A DNA stretch of 64,000 nt from Amycolatopsis sp. MtRt-6 (GTDB lineage Bacteria; Actinomycetota; Actinomycetes; Mycobacteriales; Pseudonocardiaceae), in contig NZ_JADWPD010000002.1 of assembly GCF_017308975.1 (NCBI RefSeq), positions 486,310-550,309 of the forward strand, given 5' to 3'. Below, in pieces: positions 1 to 13,562 of this stretch (the first letter of the stretch is position 1; each line of letters opens with the position of its first letter). Position numbers and translations under genes: made by a program. Below the pieces are notes generated by a model. It did no database searches. It was not told the DNA's origin and saw nothing but the letters and a program-made list of their open reading frames with translations.

Positions 1-340
1 CGCTGTTGTCCGCCTCGATCCGGCGCAGCGGCCGCAGGTCGACACCCTCGCCGCGGAGCACATCGACCTCGGCCGCCCGCACGACGGTCAGCCCGCCGCG
101 CGGCCGGTGGTCGAGCAGGTCGGAGATCGCCACTTCGAGGACGCGGGACAGGCTGAACACGGTCTCGATGGTCGGGTTGCCGGTGCCGCCCTCGAGCTGC
201 GACAGCGTCGCCTTGCCGATGCCCGACCGCCGGGCCAGCTCCGACAGCGACAGGCCGCGCGCCACCCGCGTCGCGCGGAGGTTGACCGCCAGCATGTCGC
301 GGATCGACGGACTGCCGTCATCGTTCGGTAAAGCGTCCAT
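1..340 (-). CDS. XRE-family transcriptional regulator (C-terminus cut by window edge)
   Basis: Reading leftward from ATG at 340 gives an open frame to the window edge (113 codons). Residues about 14-70 form a lambda-repressor/Xre helix-turn-helix; the recognition helix is seen in SGIGKATLSQLEGG. The frame then runs into a region (LTVVRAAEVDVLRG) typical of the start of a C-terminal cupin or sensor domain, which lies outside the window. A GGAGGG ribosome site sits 8 bases before the ATG. Likely a small-molecule-responsive DNA-binding regulator; ligand and targets cannot be seen. Short XRE-cupin regulators are usually near 190 residues, so about 40 percent is missing. Confidence 0.85.
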   Translation of the reverse strand, partial: MDALPNDDGSPSIRDMLAVNLRATRVARGLSLSELARRSGIGKATLSQLEGGTGNPTIETVFSLSRVLEVAISDLLDHRPRGGLTVVRAAEVDVLRGEGVDLRPLRRIEADNS

Positions 341-444
341 CAGCGGCGCCCTCCGTTCGGTTTGCCGATCGGGCCAGGCGTCATGATGCCACGGCCGGGC
401 TGCCCCGCGGCGAATGATGCCGCGGAGAAGCCCGGCCGTGGTCG

Positions 445-741
445 CTACCTGCTGTAGGTCAGGCAGTTCGCCGCGTGGCCGCCGGTGCCCGGGCCGACCC
501 GGATGCTCGACGCCGTGCACTCCAGCGATTCGTTGTGCCGGCAGTCCGTCCGGGAACACGCGCCGACCTGGGCGACGACGCGGTCCAGGCCGCCCTTGGT
601 GTTCAGCGGGACGAACGTTCCGCAGTCCGCCGACCCGTTGCCGCCGCCGACCGTGATGGCGAAGGCGTGGCAGCCGTCGTGGTTGTAGGAACAGCCGCTG
701 ACCGTGCACTCGTGCACGGCCGGCATCTCGGTGGTGGTCAT
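445..741 (-). CDS. DUF1540 domain protein, two Cys-rich repeats
   Basis: A 98-residue protein made of two tandem DUF1540 units. Each has the spacing C-x4-C-x5-C followed by a fourth Cys about 18 residues on: CTVSGCSYNHDGC...DC and CSRTDCRHNESLEC...NC. Eight cysteines in all suggest metal binding or a redox-structural role; no function is established for the family. I start at ATG 741 because AGGAG lies 5 bases upstream. The frame stays open for 33 codons further upstream, but those codons are unlike the protein and precede the ribosome site. No signal peptide, so probably cytoplasmic. It stands alone between the XRE gene and the phospholipase gene. Confidence 0.8.
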   Translation of the reverse strand: MTTTEMPAVHECTVSGCSYNHDGCHAFAITVGGGNGSADCGTFVPLNTKGGLDRVVAQVGACSRTDCRHNESLECTASSIRVGPGTGGHAANCLTYSR

Positions 742-876
742 CCGCACTCCTGGTTCCGTGGTGGGAAAACAGTCGGTTCCCCGACGCTCCCACCCGGACC
801 CCGGCCCCGCAACGGACGCCGCCACGGCCGGGTGAGCCACCCCGCCCGGCCGGGTGACAAAGGCGCCCGTTAGAGC

Positions 877-2895
877 TCAGTTCGTGAGCGTGTTCGGGTC
901 GCTCGTGCTCGGCCGCCCGGTCTCGACGTGCCCCGCCAGCCGGCGCAGGAAGCGCGGGTCGCGGTCCGACACGACCGAGACGTCGTACCAGTTGCCGCTG
1001 CGCCGCGTGTCCACCACCTCGACGACCCGCGCCCCCGGCCGCAGGAGCCGCGACGTCGAGCGACGGCCGTAGGAGTCGGTCAGCGTGAGCCGCACCGGCG
1101 TGGTGCCGCTGTTGGTCAGCACCAGCGCCAGGTTGCCGCTGCGGCCCTCCGGCCGCGCGCTCACCTCCGGCCCGGCCACGCCGCCGCCGCGGAACTGCCG
1201 GACGAAGCCGTTCGGCCCGTGGGCGGTGTAGTCGTAGCCGCCGGAGAAGGGCAGGGCGGCGTCGAGCGAGCAGCCGGCGCCCGCCGTGTACGTCCGCGGC
1301 TCGCCCCCGGGCGAGACGACGTAGAAAGTCGCGCCCGCGCGGCCCTGGTTGCCGAACGTCAGGTTCAGCGCGGCCCCGGCCTGGGCGTCCACGGCGAGGT
1401 CGTACGGCAGCGCCCGCGCCGGCCGCAGCCCCGGCTCCTGCTTCGGCAGCACGGCGTTCGCCGGCACCTCGGGCACGTAGTCCGGGTGCCGCTTGCGGTC
1501 CGGCGGCTCGTAGCCCGCGGTGTCCGGCAGGGCGGGCACGCGCGTGTCGGTGCGGGCGAAGTCGAACGCCGACGTCAGGTCACCGCACACCGACCGGCGC
1601 CACGCCGAGATGTTCGGTTCCCGCACGCCGAACCGCCGCTCGACGAACCGGATGATCGACGTGTGGTCGAACGTCTCCGAGCAGACGTAGCCGCCCTTGC
1701 TCCACGGCGACACCACGATCATCGGCACGCGCTGGCCGAGCCCGTACGGGCCGGCCGGGTTCGCGGCCGACCCGGCGAAGATCTCCCCCGTCGTGTCCAC
1801 CGTGGACTGGCCGGCCGTCGCGTACGGCGGGACGACGTGGTCGAAGAAGCCGTCGTTCTCGTCGTAGGTGATGAACAGCGCGGTCTTGCTCCACACGTCC
1901 GGGTTGGCGGTGAGCGCGTCGAGGACCTGCGCGATGTACCAGGCGCCGTAGTTCACCGGCCAGTTCGGGTGCTCGCAGAACGCCTCCGGCGCGGTGATCC
2001 ACGAAACCTGCGGCAGCTGCCCGGCCTTGACGTCGGCGCGCAGCCGGTCGAAGTAGCCCTCGCCCGCCTTGGCGTTCGTGCCGGTGCGGGCCTTCTCGTA
2101 CAGGGCGTCGCCGGGCTTGGCGTTGCGGTAGGAGTTGAAGTACAGCAGCGAGTTGTCGCCGTAGTTGCCGCGGTAGGCGTCTTCGATCCAGCCCCAGCTG
2201 CCCGCGGCGTCGAGGCCGTCGCCGGTGTCCTGGTAGATCTTCCACGAGACGCCGGCCTGCTCGAGGCGCTCGGGGTAGGTCGTCCAGGAGTAGCCCTTTT
2301 CGTCGTTGCCGAGGACCGGCCCGCCACCCTGGCCGTCGTTGCCGGTGTAGCCGGTCCACATGTAGTAGCGGTTCGGGTCGGTCGAGCCCATGAACGAGCA
2401 GTGGTAGGCGTCGCAGATGGTGAACGCGTCGGCGAGGGCGTAGTGGAACGGGATGTCTTCGCGCGTCAGGTAGGCCATGGTGGTCGAGCCCTTCGCGGGC
2501 ACCCACTTGTCGTAGCGGCCGCCGTTCCACGCCGCGTGCGTGTCGTTCCAGCCGTGCGGGAGGTCCTGGATGAACTGCAGGCCCAGGTTGTCCGCTTCGG
2601 GCCGGAAGGGCAGGATGTCGCGGTTGCCGTCCGACTGCGCCCAGACCGCCTTGCCGTCGGCGAGGGTCGCCGGCCGCGGGTCGCCGAAGCCGCGGACGCC
2701 GCGCAGCGTGCCGAAGTAGTGGTCGAACGACCGGTTTTCCTGCATTAGCACCACGATGTGCTCGACGTCCCGCAGTGTCCCGGTGCGGTGGTACGCGGGG
2801 ATCTCCGCCGCGCGCGCGATGCTCGTGGACAGTGCGGAAAGGGCGGCGGTGCCGCCCGCGAGCTGCAGAAAACGTCGTCGGTTGACGTCCGTCAT
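877..2895 (-). CDS. Phosphocholine-type phospholipase C, Tat-exported
   Basis: A 672-residue extracellular phosphoesterase that should hydrolyse phosphatidylcholine or sphingomyelin to phosphocholine. The N-terminus has a twin-arginine signal (VNRRRFLQLAGG, then a hydrophobic stretch ending STSIARA), so it is exported folded. The phosphoesterase domain (PF04185 type) spans about residues 45-470 and shows VLMQENRSFDHYFGT, DPNRYYMWTG and ITYDENDGFFDHV, with the metal-binding Asn, Asp, Glu and His residues of the family. The last 200 residues form two beta-sandwich units of the DUF756 type usual in PlcN/PlcH. Start ATG 2895 gives the canonical Tat leader; the longer open frame upstream is non-coding in character. 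Length is normal. It is monocistronic. Confidence 0.92.
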   Translation of the reverse strand: MTDVNRRRFLQLAGGTAALSALSTSIARAAEIPAYHRTGTLRDVEHIVVLMQENRSFDHYFGTLRGVRGFGDPRPATLADGKAVWAQSDGNRDILPFRPEADNLGLQFIQDLPHGWNDTHAAWNGGRYDKWVPAKGSTTMAYLTREDIPFHYALADAFTICDAYHCSFMGSTDPNRYYMWTGYTGNDGQGGGPVLGNDEKGYSWTTYPERLEQAGVSWKIYQDTGDGLDAAGSWGWIEDAYRGNYGDNSLLYFNSYRNAKPGDALYEKARTGTNAKAGEGYFDRLRADVKAGQLPQVSWITAPEAFCEHPNWPVNYGAWYIAQVLDALTANPDVWSKTALFITYDENDGFFDHVVPPYATAGQSTVDTTGEIFAGSAANPAGPYGLGQRVPMIVVSPWSKGGYVCSETFDHTSIIRFVERRFGVREPNISAWRRSVCGDLTSAFDFARTDTRVPALPDTAGYEPPDRKRHPDYVPEVPANAVLPKQEPGLRPARALPYDLAVDAQAGAALNLTFGNQGRAGATFYVVSPGGEPRTYTAGAGCSLDAALPFSGGYDYTAHGPNGFVRQFRGGGVAGPEVSARPEGRSGNLALVLTNSGTTPVRLTLTDSYGRRSTSRLLRPGARVVEVVDTRRSGNWYDVSVVSDRDPRFLRRLAGHVETGRPSTSDPNTLTN

Positions 2896-3396
2896 GGGGA
2901 CTCCGGGGGTCTCGTGGTGGTGAGCCGGGTCAGTATGGGTCGCCGATGGCGAACCCGCGCGCAGAGCGAGGCTAACGCCGGGCGAAACCCTGGTTAACGC
3001 CTGCGAGCGGACAGACTGTGGACAGAACCGCGGCTGCGCGGCGATGCCCCGCCCGGGCGCCCGGGCTGTGGAGACCACGGGCTGAGCTCGAACACCGGGC
3101 GGGGCACCGCCGGAACCGGCGTACCCGGGGCGAAACCCGGCAAACGTCACGGCGGGAAAAGAGTTCCGAGGCCCGTCTCCGCCCAGCGGAGGTCCGAGGG
3201 GGGTCGACCTGCGAGCGGAGACGGGAGTTCCAGGCCGGTACGGGGGCCGCCTCGCGGCGGAAGGCACAACACGGCTCCAGCCGGACTGGTATTCCGTGAA
3301 GGCAAGGGGTGAGGCCCGGGGGCACCACCGTACCGACACCCTGTACAACGTCCTGTCTCCGCTGGTGTTCCGGCCGACGGGCGTGACGTGCGTCGC
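2896..3396. other. Gene-free intergenic region between phospholipase and sdhB
   Basis: About 500 bases with no credible gene on either strand; the short open frames lack codon bias and recognisable content. It holds the upstream region of the phospholipase gene and the region downstream of sdhB. The one structure I see is a 16-bp perfect palindrome, GCCCGGGCGCCCGGGC, at 3051-3066. A U-tract terminator is not evident. Confidence 0.5.
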
Positions 3397-4143
3397 TCAG
3401 CGGCGGCCGGCGCGGCTCGCGGCGAGGTACTCGCGGTTCAGCGTCGCGATGCTCGTGAACGGGATCCCCTTCGGGCACGACGCCACGCACTCGCCCGTGT
3501 TGGTGCACCCGCCGAAGCCCTCGGCGTCCATCGCCGCCACCATGTCCAGCACCCGGCTCGCGCGCTCCGGGCCGCCTTGCGGCAGCAGGCTCAGGTGCGT
3601 CACCTTCGCCGCCGTGAACAGCGTGGCCGAGCCGTTGGGGCACGCCGCCACGCAGGCTCCGCAGCCGATGCACGTGGCGTTGTCGAACGCCAGGTCCGCG
3701 TCCGGCTTGGGGACCGGTGTCGCGTGGGCGTCCGGGGCACTGCCCGTCGGTGCGCTGACGTACCCGCCGGCCTGGACGATCCGGTCCAGCGCCGAACGGT
3801 CGACCACCAGGTCCTTCACCACCGGGAAACCCGCCGCGCGCCACGGTTCCACGTCGATGACGTCGCCGTCGGTGAAGGAGCGCATGTGCAGCTGGCACGA
3901 CGTCGTGCGCTCGGGTCCGTGGGCCTGGCCGTTGATCACCACGCCGCACGAGCCGCAGATGCCCTCGCGGCAGTCGTGGTCGAACGCCACCGGTTCGTCG
4001 CCCTCTTCGATCAGGCGCTGGTTCAGCACGTCCAGCATCTCCAGGAACGACATGTCCGGGCTGATGCCGTCGACCGGGTAGGCGACCAGCCTGCCTTCCG
4101 CGGCCGGTCCGGCCTGCCGCCAGACGCGGACGGTGAGTTTCAT
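3397..4143 (-). CDS. sdhB: Succinate dehydrogenase/fumarate reductase iron-sulfur subunit
   Basis: A 248-residue electron-transfer subunit of complex II that passes electrons from SdhA flavin to the membrane anchor. The N-terminal plant-ferredoxin domain carries the [2Fe-2S] ligands in CREGICGSC plus a later Cys (TTSC). The C-terminal domain has the [4Fe-4S] motif CIGCGAC with a distal CP, and the [3Fe-4S] set around CTNTGEC and CPKG. Its ATG overlaps the sdhA stop in an ATGA (4140-4143), so translation is coupled. Length and motifs fit the actinobacterial three-subunit SdhCAB type with a single large cytochrome b anchor. It is the last gene of the operon. Confidence 0.95.
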   Translation of the reverse strand: MKLTVRVWRQAGPAAEGRLVAYPVDGISPDMSFLEMLDVLNQRLIEEGDEPVAFDHDCREGICGSCGVVINGQAHGPERTTSCQLHMRSFTDGDVIDVEPWRAAGFPVVKDLVVDRSALDRIVQAGGYVSAPTGSAPDAHATPVPKPDADLAFDNATCIGCGACVAACPNGSATLFTAAKVTHLSLLPQGGPERASRVLDMVAAMDAEGFGGCTNTGECVASCPKGIPFTSIATLNREYLAASRAGRR

Positions 4144-6062
4144 GTGTAGCTCCGCTGGGTCGGGTGGACGTGTTCGAAGACCAGTTCCTCACGGTGCAGC
4201 ACCGGCTCGGTGCCGTACTCCCACGCGGCGACGTGCGCGAAGTGCTCGTCGTCCCGCAGGGCTTCGCCGTCGGGGGTCTGGTGTTCCTCGCGGAAGTGGC
4301 CGCCGCAGGATTCCTCGCGGACCAGCGCGTCGACGAGCATGAGCTCGGCCAGCTCCAGGAAGTCGGCCACGCGATGAGCCTTCTCCAGCTCCTGGTTGAG
4401 CTCCGCGCCGCCGCCCGGGATCCGGACGTCGCGCCAGAACTCCGCCCGCAGCTCCGGCACTCGCTCCAGGGCCTTGCGCAGGCCTTCGCGCGTGCGGGAC
4501 ATCCCGCAGTGGTCCCACATCAGCAGGCCCAGCTCCCGGTGGAACGAGTCGACGGACCGCGTTCCCCGCACCGCCAGTAGCCGGGAAATCCGGGCGCGCA
4601 CCTCGGTTTCCGCTTCGGCGACGGCGGCCGCGGAGACGTCGTCGAGGCGCGTGCTGCCCAGATAGTCGTTCACCGTCGCGGGCAGCACGAAGTAGCCGTC
4701 GGCGAGCCCCTGCATCAACGCCGACGCGCCGAGCCGGTTGGCGCCGTGGTCGGAGAAGTTCGCCTCGCCGATCACGAACAGCCCGGGGATCGTGCTCTGC
4801 AGGTCGTAGTCCACCCAGAGCCCGCCCATCGTGTAGTGGATGGCCGGGTAGATCCGCATCGGCACGGTGTACGGGTCTTCCGCGGTGATGCGCTGGTACA
4901 TGTCGAAGAGGTTGCCGTAGCGGGCTTCGATCGCCGGCCGGCCCAGCCGCGCGATCGCGTCGGCGAAGTCCAGGTAGACGCCCAGGCCGCCGGGGCCGAC
5001 GCCGAACCCGGCGTCGCACACGTTCTTCGCCGCCCGCGACGCGATGTCCCGCGGCACGAGGTTGCCGAAGCTCGGGTAGAGGCGTTCGAGGTAGTAGTCG
5101 CGCTCGTCCTCGGGGATCTCCCCTGGTGCTCTGGTGTCGCCCGGCCGCTTCGGGACCCAGATGCGGCCGTCGTTGCGCAGCGACTCGCTCATCAGCGTCA
5201 GCTTCGACTGGTGCTCGCCCGAGCGCGGGATGCACGTGGGGTGGATCTGGGTGAAGCACGGGTTCGCGAAGTAGGCACCGCGCTTGTGCGCGCGCCAGAT
5301 CGCGGTGGCGTTCGAGCCCTTCGCGTTCGTCGAGAGGTAGAAGACGTTGCCGTAGCCGCCGGTCGCGAGCACGACGGCGTCCGCGAGGTGCGTGGTGATC
5401 TCGCCGGTGACCAGGTCGCGCGCGACGATGCCGCGGGCCCGGCCGCCGTCGACGACGAGGTCGAGCATCTCGGTGCGGGCGTGCAGCTCGACGTTCCCGG
5501 CGTCGATCTGCCGGGACAGCGCCTGGTACGCGCCGATCAGCAGCTGCTGGCCCGTCTGGCCGCGCGCGTAGAACGTCCGCTGCACCTGCACGCCGCCGAA
5601 GGAGCGGGTGTCGAGCAGCCCGCCGTACTCCCGGGCGAACGGCACGCCCTGGGCCACGGCCTGGTCGATGATCTGCGCCGACACCTGAGCCAGCCGGTAC
5701 ACATTGGACTCGCGGGCCCGGAAGTCGCCGCCCTTGACCGTGTCGTGGAAGAGCCGGTACACGGAGTCGCCGTCGTTGCGGTAGTTCTTCGCGGCGTTGA
5801 TGCCGCCCTGGGCCGCGACCGAGTGCGCGCGCCGCGGCGAGTCCTGGACGCAGAACTGCACGACGTGGTAGCCCTGCTCGGCCAGCGTCGCGCCGGCCGA
5901 GCCGCCGGCCAGGCCGGTGCCCACGACGATCACCCGGTGCCGTCGCCGGTTCGCCGGGTTCACCAGCTTCGCGGCGAACTTCCGGTCGTCCCACCGCTGT
6001 TCCAGGGGAACGGCGGGTGCCTTCGTGTCGGCGATCGGGTCGCCGACGCGGTATTCGGACAT
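4140..6062 (-). CDS. sdhA: Succinate dehydrogenase/fumarate reductase flavoprotein subunit
   Basis: A 640-residue catalytic subunit of complex II that interconverts succinate and fumarate. The FAD-binding Rossmann motif is [21 protein letters not shown] near residue 40. The covalent flavin histidine lies in AHSVAAQGG. The capping and C-terminal domains follow with the usual motifs ([20 protein letters not shown]). Start ATG 6062 shares its first base with the sdhC stop (TGATG), so the two are coupled; upstream in-frame codons lie inside sdhC and are spurious. Gene order sdhC-sdhA-sdhB matches Corynebacterium-type operons. Confidence 0.95.
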   Translation of the reverse strand: MSEYRVGDPIADTKAPAVPLEQRWDDRKFAAKLVNPANRRRHRVIVVGTGLAGGSAGATLAEQGYHVVQFCVQDSPRRAHSVAAQGGINAAKNYRNDGDSVYRLFHDTVKGGDFRARESNVYRLAQVSAQIIDQAVAQGVPFAREYGGLLDTRSFGGVQVQRTFYARGQTGQQLLIGAYQALSRQIDAGNVELHARTEMLDLVVDGGRARGIVARDLVTGEITTHLADAVVLATGGYGNVFYLSTNAKGSNATAIWRAHKRGAYFANPCFTQIHPTCIPRSGEHQSKLTLMSESLRNDGRIWVPKRPGDTRAPGEIPEDERDYYLERLYPSFGNLVPRDIASRAAKNVCDAGFGVGPGGLGVYLDFADAIARLGRPAIEARYGNLFDMYQRITAEDPYTVPMRIYPAIHYTMGGLWVDYDLQSTIPGLFVIGEANFSDHGANRLGASALMQGLADGYFVLPATVNDYLGSTRLDDVSAAAVAEAETEVRARISRLLAVRGTRSVDSFHRELGLLMWDHCGMSRTREGLRKALERVPELRAEFWRDVRIPGGGAELNQELEKAHRVADFLELAELMLVDALVREESCGGHFREEHQTPDGEALRDDEHFAHVAAWEYGTEPVLHREELVFEHVHPTQRSYT

Positions 6063-6766
6063 CAGTGCACCAGTCCCGTCATGATCGCGACCGGGACGAG
6101 GGCGTACCCGCCCGCGACCACGACCGCCGTCGTGCTGCCGAAGATCCTGATCGCCCGCTCCCGCCGCGGGCGCGTGACGCCGAGCGTGCGCGCGGCGCTG
6201 GCGAAGCCGTGGTGGATGTGCAGGCCCAGCATGGCCAGGGCGAGGAGGTAGATCAGGTTCACCCACCAGACCTGGAAGTCCGCGACGAGGTTGTGGTACG
6301 GGTCACCCGGGACGAAGTCCTGGTTCACCGTGCCGACGGTGAAGTCGAGGATGTGCCAGACGACGAACACCGCGAGGGTCGCGCCGCCCCAGCGCATGGT
6401 CCGCACGGCGAAGGTCGCCCGCGCCGGCGGCCGGTGGACGTACCGGACCGGCCGCGCGCGGCGGTCGCGCCGGGCGAGCTGCACCGCCGCGGTGACGTGC
6501 AGGACCAGCGCGGCGAGCAGGACCGCCCGCTGGAGCCACAGGAACCACTCGCGGCCGAGCACCGGCTCGCCGATCGTGCGCAGCCAGCCGGCGTAGTGGT
6601 TGAGCTCGCCGGCGCCGAGGAACGTCTTGAGGTTGCCGACCATGTGCGCGAACACGAAGGCGAGCAGGAGCACGCCGGTGACCGCCATGACGGCCTTCTT
6701 GCCGATCGTCGAGGCCCAGAAGCGCCGGACGGCCGAGCGCCGGTGCGGGGCGAGGGTGTTCACCAC
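6062..6766 (-). CDS. sdhC: Succinate dehydrogenase cytochrome b membrane anchor
   Basis: A 234-residue integral membrane anchor with five predicted helices, of the diheme single-subunit type (Wolinella/Bacillus/Corynebacterium class). Candidate heme-ligand histidines sit in the helices: HMVGN, LHVTA, HILDF and LHIHHG. It binds quinone and docks SdhA/SdhB on the cytoplasmic face. The start is one of two adjacent GTG codons (6766 or 6763). No Shine-Dalgarno is present, and a good promoter ends 7 bases before GTG 6766, so a leaderless mRNA is likely. First gene of sdhCAB, divergent from a LysR gene 71 bases away. Confidence 0.92.
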   Translation of the reverse strand: MVNTLAPHRRSAVRRFWASTIGKKAVMAVTGVLLLAFVFAHMVGNLKTFLGAGELNHYAGWLRTIGEPVLGREWFLWLQRAVLLAALVLHVTAAVQLARRDRRARPVRYVHRPPARATFAVRTMRWGGATLAVFVVWHILDFTVGTVNQDFVPGDPYHNLVADFQVWWVNLIYLLALAMLGLHIHHGFASAARTLGVTRPRRERAIRIFGSTTAVVVAGGYALVPVAIMTGLVH

Positions 6767-6802
6767 CTGACCGACGGTAGAAGCGCGTCAACCAGAGGTC
6801 AA
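6767..6802 (-). promoter_or_regulatory. Candidate leaderless promoter of sdhCAB
   Basis: On the minus strand, TTGACC (6797-6802), a 17-base spacer and TACCGT (6774-6779) are followed by 7 bases and then GTG GTG. That places transcription start at or next to the start codon. Its -35 box abuts the candidate -35 (AAGACA, 6802-6807) of the divergent LysR gene, so a regulator bound here would touch both promoters. Confidence 0.55.
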
Positions 6803-6837
6803 AGACATGATGGCTCTGTTCTCGATAGGCTATGGCT

Positions 6838-7776
6838 ATGCAGTTCCACCAGCTGGCCTACTTCGTGGCGGTCGCCGAGCACCGGCACTTCACCCGCGCC
6901 GCCGAGCAGGTGCGGGTGGCCCAGCCGTCGCTGTCGCAGCAGATCCGCGCGCTCGAACACGACCTGGGCGCGCCGCTGTTCCACCGCATCCGCGGCAACG
7001 TCACGCTCACCGAGGCCGGCGAGACGCTGCTGCCGATCGCGCGGCGGATCCTCGCCGACACCGAAACCGCCCGGCTGGCCATCCGGGAACTGTTCGAGCT
7101 CGACCGCGGCCGCGTCCGGCTGGGCGCGCCGCCGAGCCTGTGCACGGGTTTGCTGCCCGCGATGCTCGCCGCGTTCCGCCGCCGGTACCCGGGCATCCAG
7201 CTGGAACTGCACGAAAGCGGCTCGGGCGACCTGCGGCAGCGGCTGGCCGAGGGCGCGCTCGACCTGGCGCTGCTGGCAGGCGCCCGGACCACGGCGGACG
7301 CCGGCCTGACGGCGACGCCGTTGCTGCTCGAGGAGCTGGTGGTGATCTCGGCGCCGGAAGCGCCGGTCACGGGTGACCGCCTCGGCATCGGGGCGCTGGC
7401 CGACGTCCCGCTGGTGATGTTCCGCCGCGGTTACGACGTCCGGGAGGCGACGGTCAACGCGTGCCGGGCCGCCGGGTTCGAACCGTCGTTCGCGATCGAG
7501 GGCGGTGAGATGGACGCGGTGCTGGAGCTGGTCCGCGCGGGCGTGGGCGCGGCGGTGGTCCCGAGCACGGTGGCCGGCGACCGGTTCCGGATGACGCGGT
7601 TCACGCCCGACGCGGGGATGACGCGCGTGGTGCAGCTCGCGCACCGCGCGGACGTGGAGCCGACCCGGGCGGTACGCGCGCTGCGGTCGGCGATCGCGGG
7701 TTTCGTGGCCGACGCGGCCCGGCGGGCGAGCCTGCCGCCGGGCATCGAGTCCCTGGTGGACACCGCCAGCGGCTGA
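6838..7776 (+). CDS. LysR-family transcriptional regulator
   Basis: A 312-residue LysR-type regulator. The N-terminal winged HTH (MQFHQLAYFVAVAEHRHFTR, then RVAQPSLSQQIRALEHDLG) is textbook; the remaining 220 residues are the periplasmic-binding-like effector domain. I prefer ATG 6838 over ATG 6832: family members begin Met-x-x-x-Gln-Leu-x-Tyr-Phe, and TAGGCT (6826-6831) ends 6 bases before it, which suggests a leaderless transcript. Divergent from sdhCAB with overlapping promoters, so autoregulation and control of the sdh operon are plausible. The effector is unknown. Confidence 0.9.
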   Translation: MQFHQLAYFVAVAEHRHFTRAAEQVRVAQPSLSQQIRALEHDLGAPLFHRIRGNVTLTEAGETLLPIARRILADTETARLAIRELFELDRGRVRLGAPPSLCTGLLPAMLAAFRRRYPGIQLELHESGSGDLRQRLAEGALDLALLAGARTTADAGLTATPLLLEELVVISAPEAPVTGDRLGIGALADVPLVMFRRGYDVREATVNACRAAGFEPSFAIEGGEMDAVLELVRAGVGAAVVPSTVAGDRFRMTRFTPDAGMTRVVQLAHRADVEPTRAVRALRSAIAGFVADAARRASLPPGIESLVDTASG

Positions 7777-7812
7777 GGCCAGGTCACCCGGGCGGGGCGG
7801 CCATCGGAGGCC

Positions 7813-7888
7813 GGTCACCTGAGGCCGCAGCCGGTCAGCCGAGGCCGGCCACCGGAGGCAGGCCACCGGAGGCAGGCCACCTGAAGCC
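7813..7888. repeat. Degenerate 14-bp tandem repeat
   Basis: Five related 14-bp units of the form GGYCASCNGARGCM: 7813, 7833, 7847, 7861 and 7875. Two neighbours (7847 and 7861) are identical, GGCCACCGGAGGCA. More decayed copies continue to about 7945. They lie between the convergent ends of the LysR gene and the LLM oxidoreductase gene, so they may be only slippage-prone spacer or may help termination. Confidence 0.6.
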
Positions 7889-7945
7889 CCAACCGGCCAG
7901 CCAAAGCCGACCACCAACGACCGGCCACCCCCAAGCCCCAGCCGG

Positions 7946-8788
7946 TCAGCCGAGGCCGAACCGCGCGGCGAAGTCCGCCATCTCGTCCCGCCGTCGGCCG
8001 GGTTCGGCCGTGCCGGGTGTCACGACCACCCGCGTCACCCCTTGGCGGGCCAGCTCCTCCACGTCCTCTGTGGACATTTCCAGGCTCCCCCACCGCGTGT
8101 ACTGCAGGCTTTCCGGGTCGCGCGCGGTGGCCCGGGCGAGCTCGAACTGGCGGCGGCGCTCGTCCGCCGTGAGCGCGCCGCCGGGGAAGTACCCGTCGCC
8201 GCTGCGGCCCGCCCGGCGGGCGGCGGCCGTGCTCGACCCGCCGACGTGGATCGGCAGCGCGTGGCCGCCGACCGGCTTCGGGAAGCTGCAGACTCCCTCG
8301 AAGGCGAAGAACTCACCGGCGAACGAGACTCCCTCCTCGCCGCCCGCCCACAGCAGCCGCAGGACGTCGATGGCCTCGTCCGCTCGGCGGCCGCGGGTGG
8401 CGAAGTCGACGCCGGCCGCGCGCGCCTCGCCGGGCAGGGCGCCGACGCCCACCGTCAGCAGCCGCATGCGCCCGCCGGACAGCACGTCGACGGTCGCCAG
8501 CCGCTTGGCCAGCACCACCGGGTGGTGGTACGGCAGCAGCAGGACCCCGGTGCCCAGCAGGATGCGGCTCGTCACGGCCGCGACGAAAGTCAAGCACTCC
8601 AGGGGATCGGCGTAGGGCAGGGACGGCGGCAGCGCCATCTCCCTGATCCGCGCGCCCGGGTACAGCGCGACGTGCTCCGGCAGGTAGATCGACTCGAACC
8701 CGCACTCCTCCGCGTCCCGGGCGAACCCGGCGAGCGTTTCCGGGTCGGCGCCGAAGAAGGGGGTGCTGTAACTGATTCCGAACTTCAC
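7946..8788 (-). CDS. LLM-class (luciferase-like) F420/flavin-dependent oxidoreductase
   Basis: A 280-residue TIM-barrel monooxygenase-type protein. The N-terminus MKFGISYSTPFF, then GFESIYLPEHV and LLGTGVLLLPYHHPVVLAKR, matches the bacterial luciferase-like family, closest in pattern to the F420-dependent TIGR03619 group of actinobacteria. Substrate unknown. It starts at GTG 8788 without a clear ribosome site; TAGCTT (8796-8801 on the minus strand) ends 7 bases before it, again suggesting a leaderless message. Single gene; full length. Confidence 0.85.
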   Translation of the reverse strand: MKFGISYSTPFFGADPETLAGFARDAEECGFESIYLPEHVALYPGARIREMALPPSLPYADPLECLTFVAAVTSRILLGTGVLLLPYHHPVVLAKRLATVDVLSGGRMRLLTVGVGALPGEARAAGVDFATRGRRADEAIDVLRLLWAGGEEGVSFAGEFFAFEGVCSFPKPVGGHALPIHVGGSSTAAARRAGRSGDGYFPGGALTADERRRQFELARATARDPESLQYTRWGSLEMSTEDVEELARQGVTRVVVTPGTAEPGRRRDEMADFAARFGLG

Positions 8789-8817
8789 GCTCGCGAAGCT
8801 AAACGTTCACGCCGACG

Positions 8818-9249
8818 TCAAGGCAACCTCGTCAGCCGGGCGAGGGCGGCGAACCCGTCCTCGGTGCCGGGCCAGTGCGCCCGCACGGCGTCGAGCCCGG
8901 CGCGGCGCACCACCGAACGCAGGACGGCGCTGACGATGATGGCGTCGTCGGCGTACCCGAGCACCGGGATGAAGTCGGGCACCAGGTCGATCGGCAGTGC
9001 GAGGTAGGCGAGCAGGAGACCGAGCCGGATCCGCACCCCGCGCGGCAAGGTCTTGTCGGCGGCGAGCCTGCGGACCAGCCGCAGCACGTCCGGGAGGAGC
9101 CGCAGCGCCTCCCGGAGCAGGCCGCCACGGGGCCGGACGATGACGAGCGCGACGATCAGGGCGGCCCACGCGAGCAGCAGGGCGGCGGCGACGCCGATGA
9201 GGAGGTCCCACCAGAAGGAACCGGTCACGCCCACCGAGGGTACGCGCAC
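8818..9249 (-). CDS. YkvA family (DUF1232) membrane protein
   Basis: A 143-residue protein. Residues about 8-38 form an N-terminal membrane helix (LIGVAAALLLAWAALIVALV). The DUF1232/YkvA core follows, recognised by YLALPIDLVPDFIPVLGYADDAIIV. Function of the family is not established. GTG 9249 is the first start in frame; the ribosome site is weak. It is divergent from the P-type ATPase gene, with under 100 bases between starts. Confidence 0.85.
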   Translation of the reverse strand: MRVPSVGVTGSFWWDLLIGVAAALLLAWAALIVALVIVRPRGGLLREALRLLPDVLRLVRRLAADKTLPRGVRIRLGLLLAYLALPIDLVPDFIPVLGYADDAIIVSAVLRSVVRRAGLDAVRAHWPGTEDGFAALARLTRLP

Positions 9250-9344
9250 CGCGGTCCAGTTCCGCCGCGCGATCGGGCCGGGAAGTTTTGACCTCCGTCC
9301 ACCGGGGAACGCCGAGCGGAGTGGATCGGCAGGCGGAGGTCGGA

Positions 9345-13544
<4,200 letters not shown>

Positions 13545-13562
<18 letters not shown>

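Noticed and set aside
3018..3299. Short open frame in the gap before sdhB
   Set aside because: Arg-rich, no ribosome site and no protein-like pattern; treated as non-coding.
7813..7945. CRISPR array
   Set aside because: Units are 14 bp, degenerate, mostly without spacers, and no cas genes are near.
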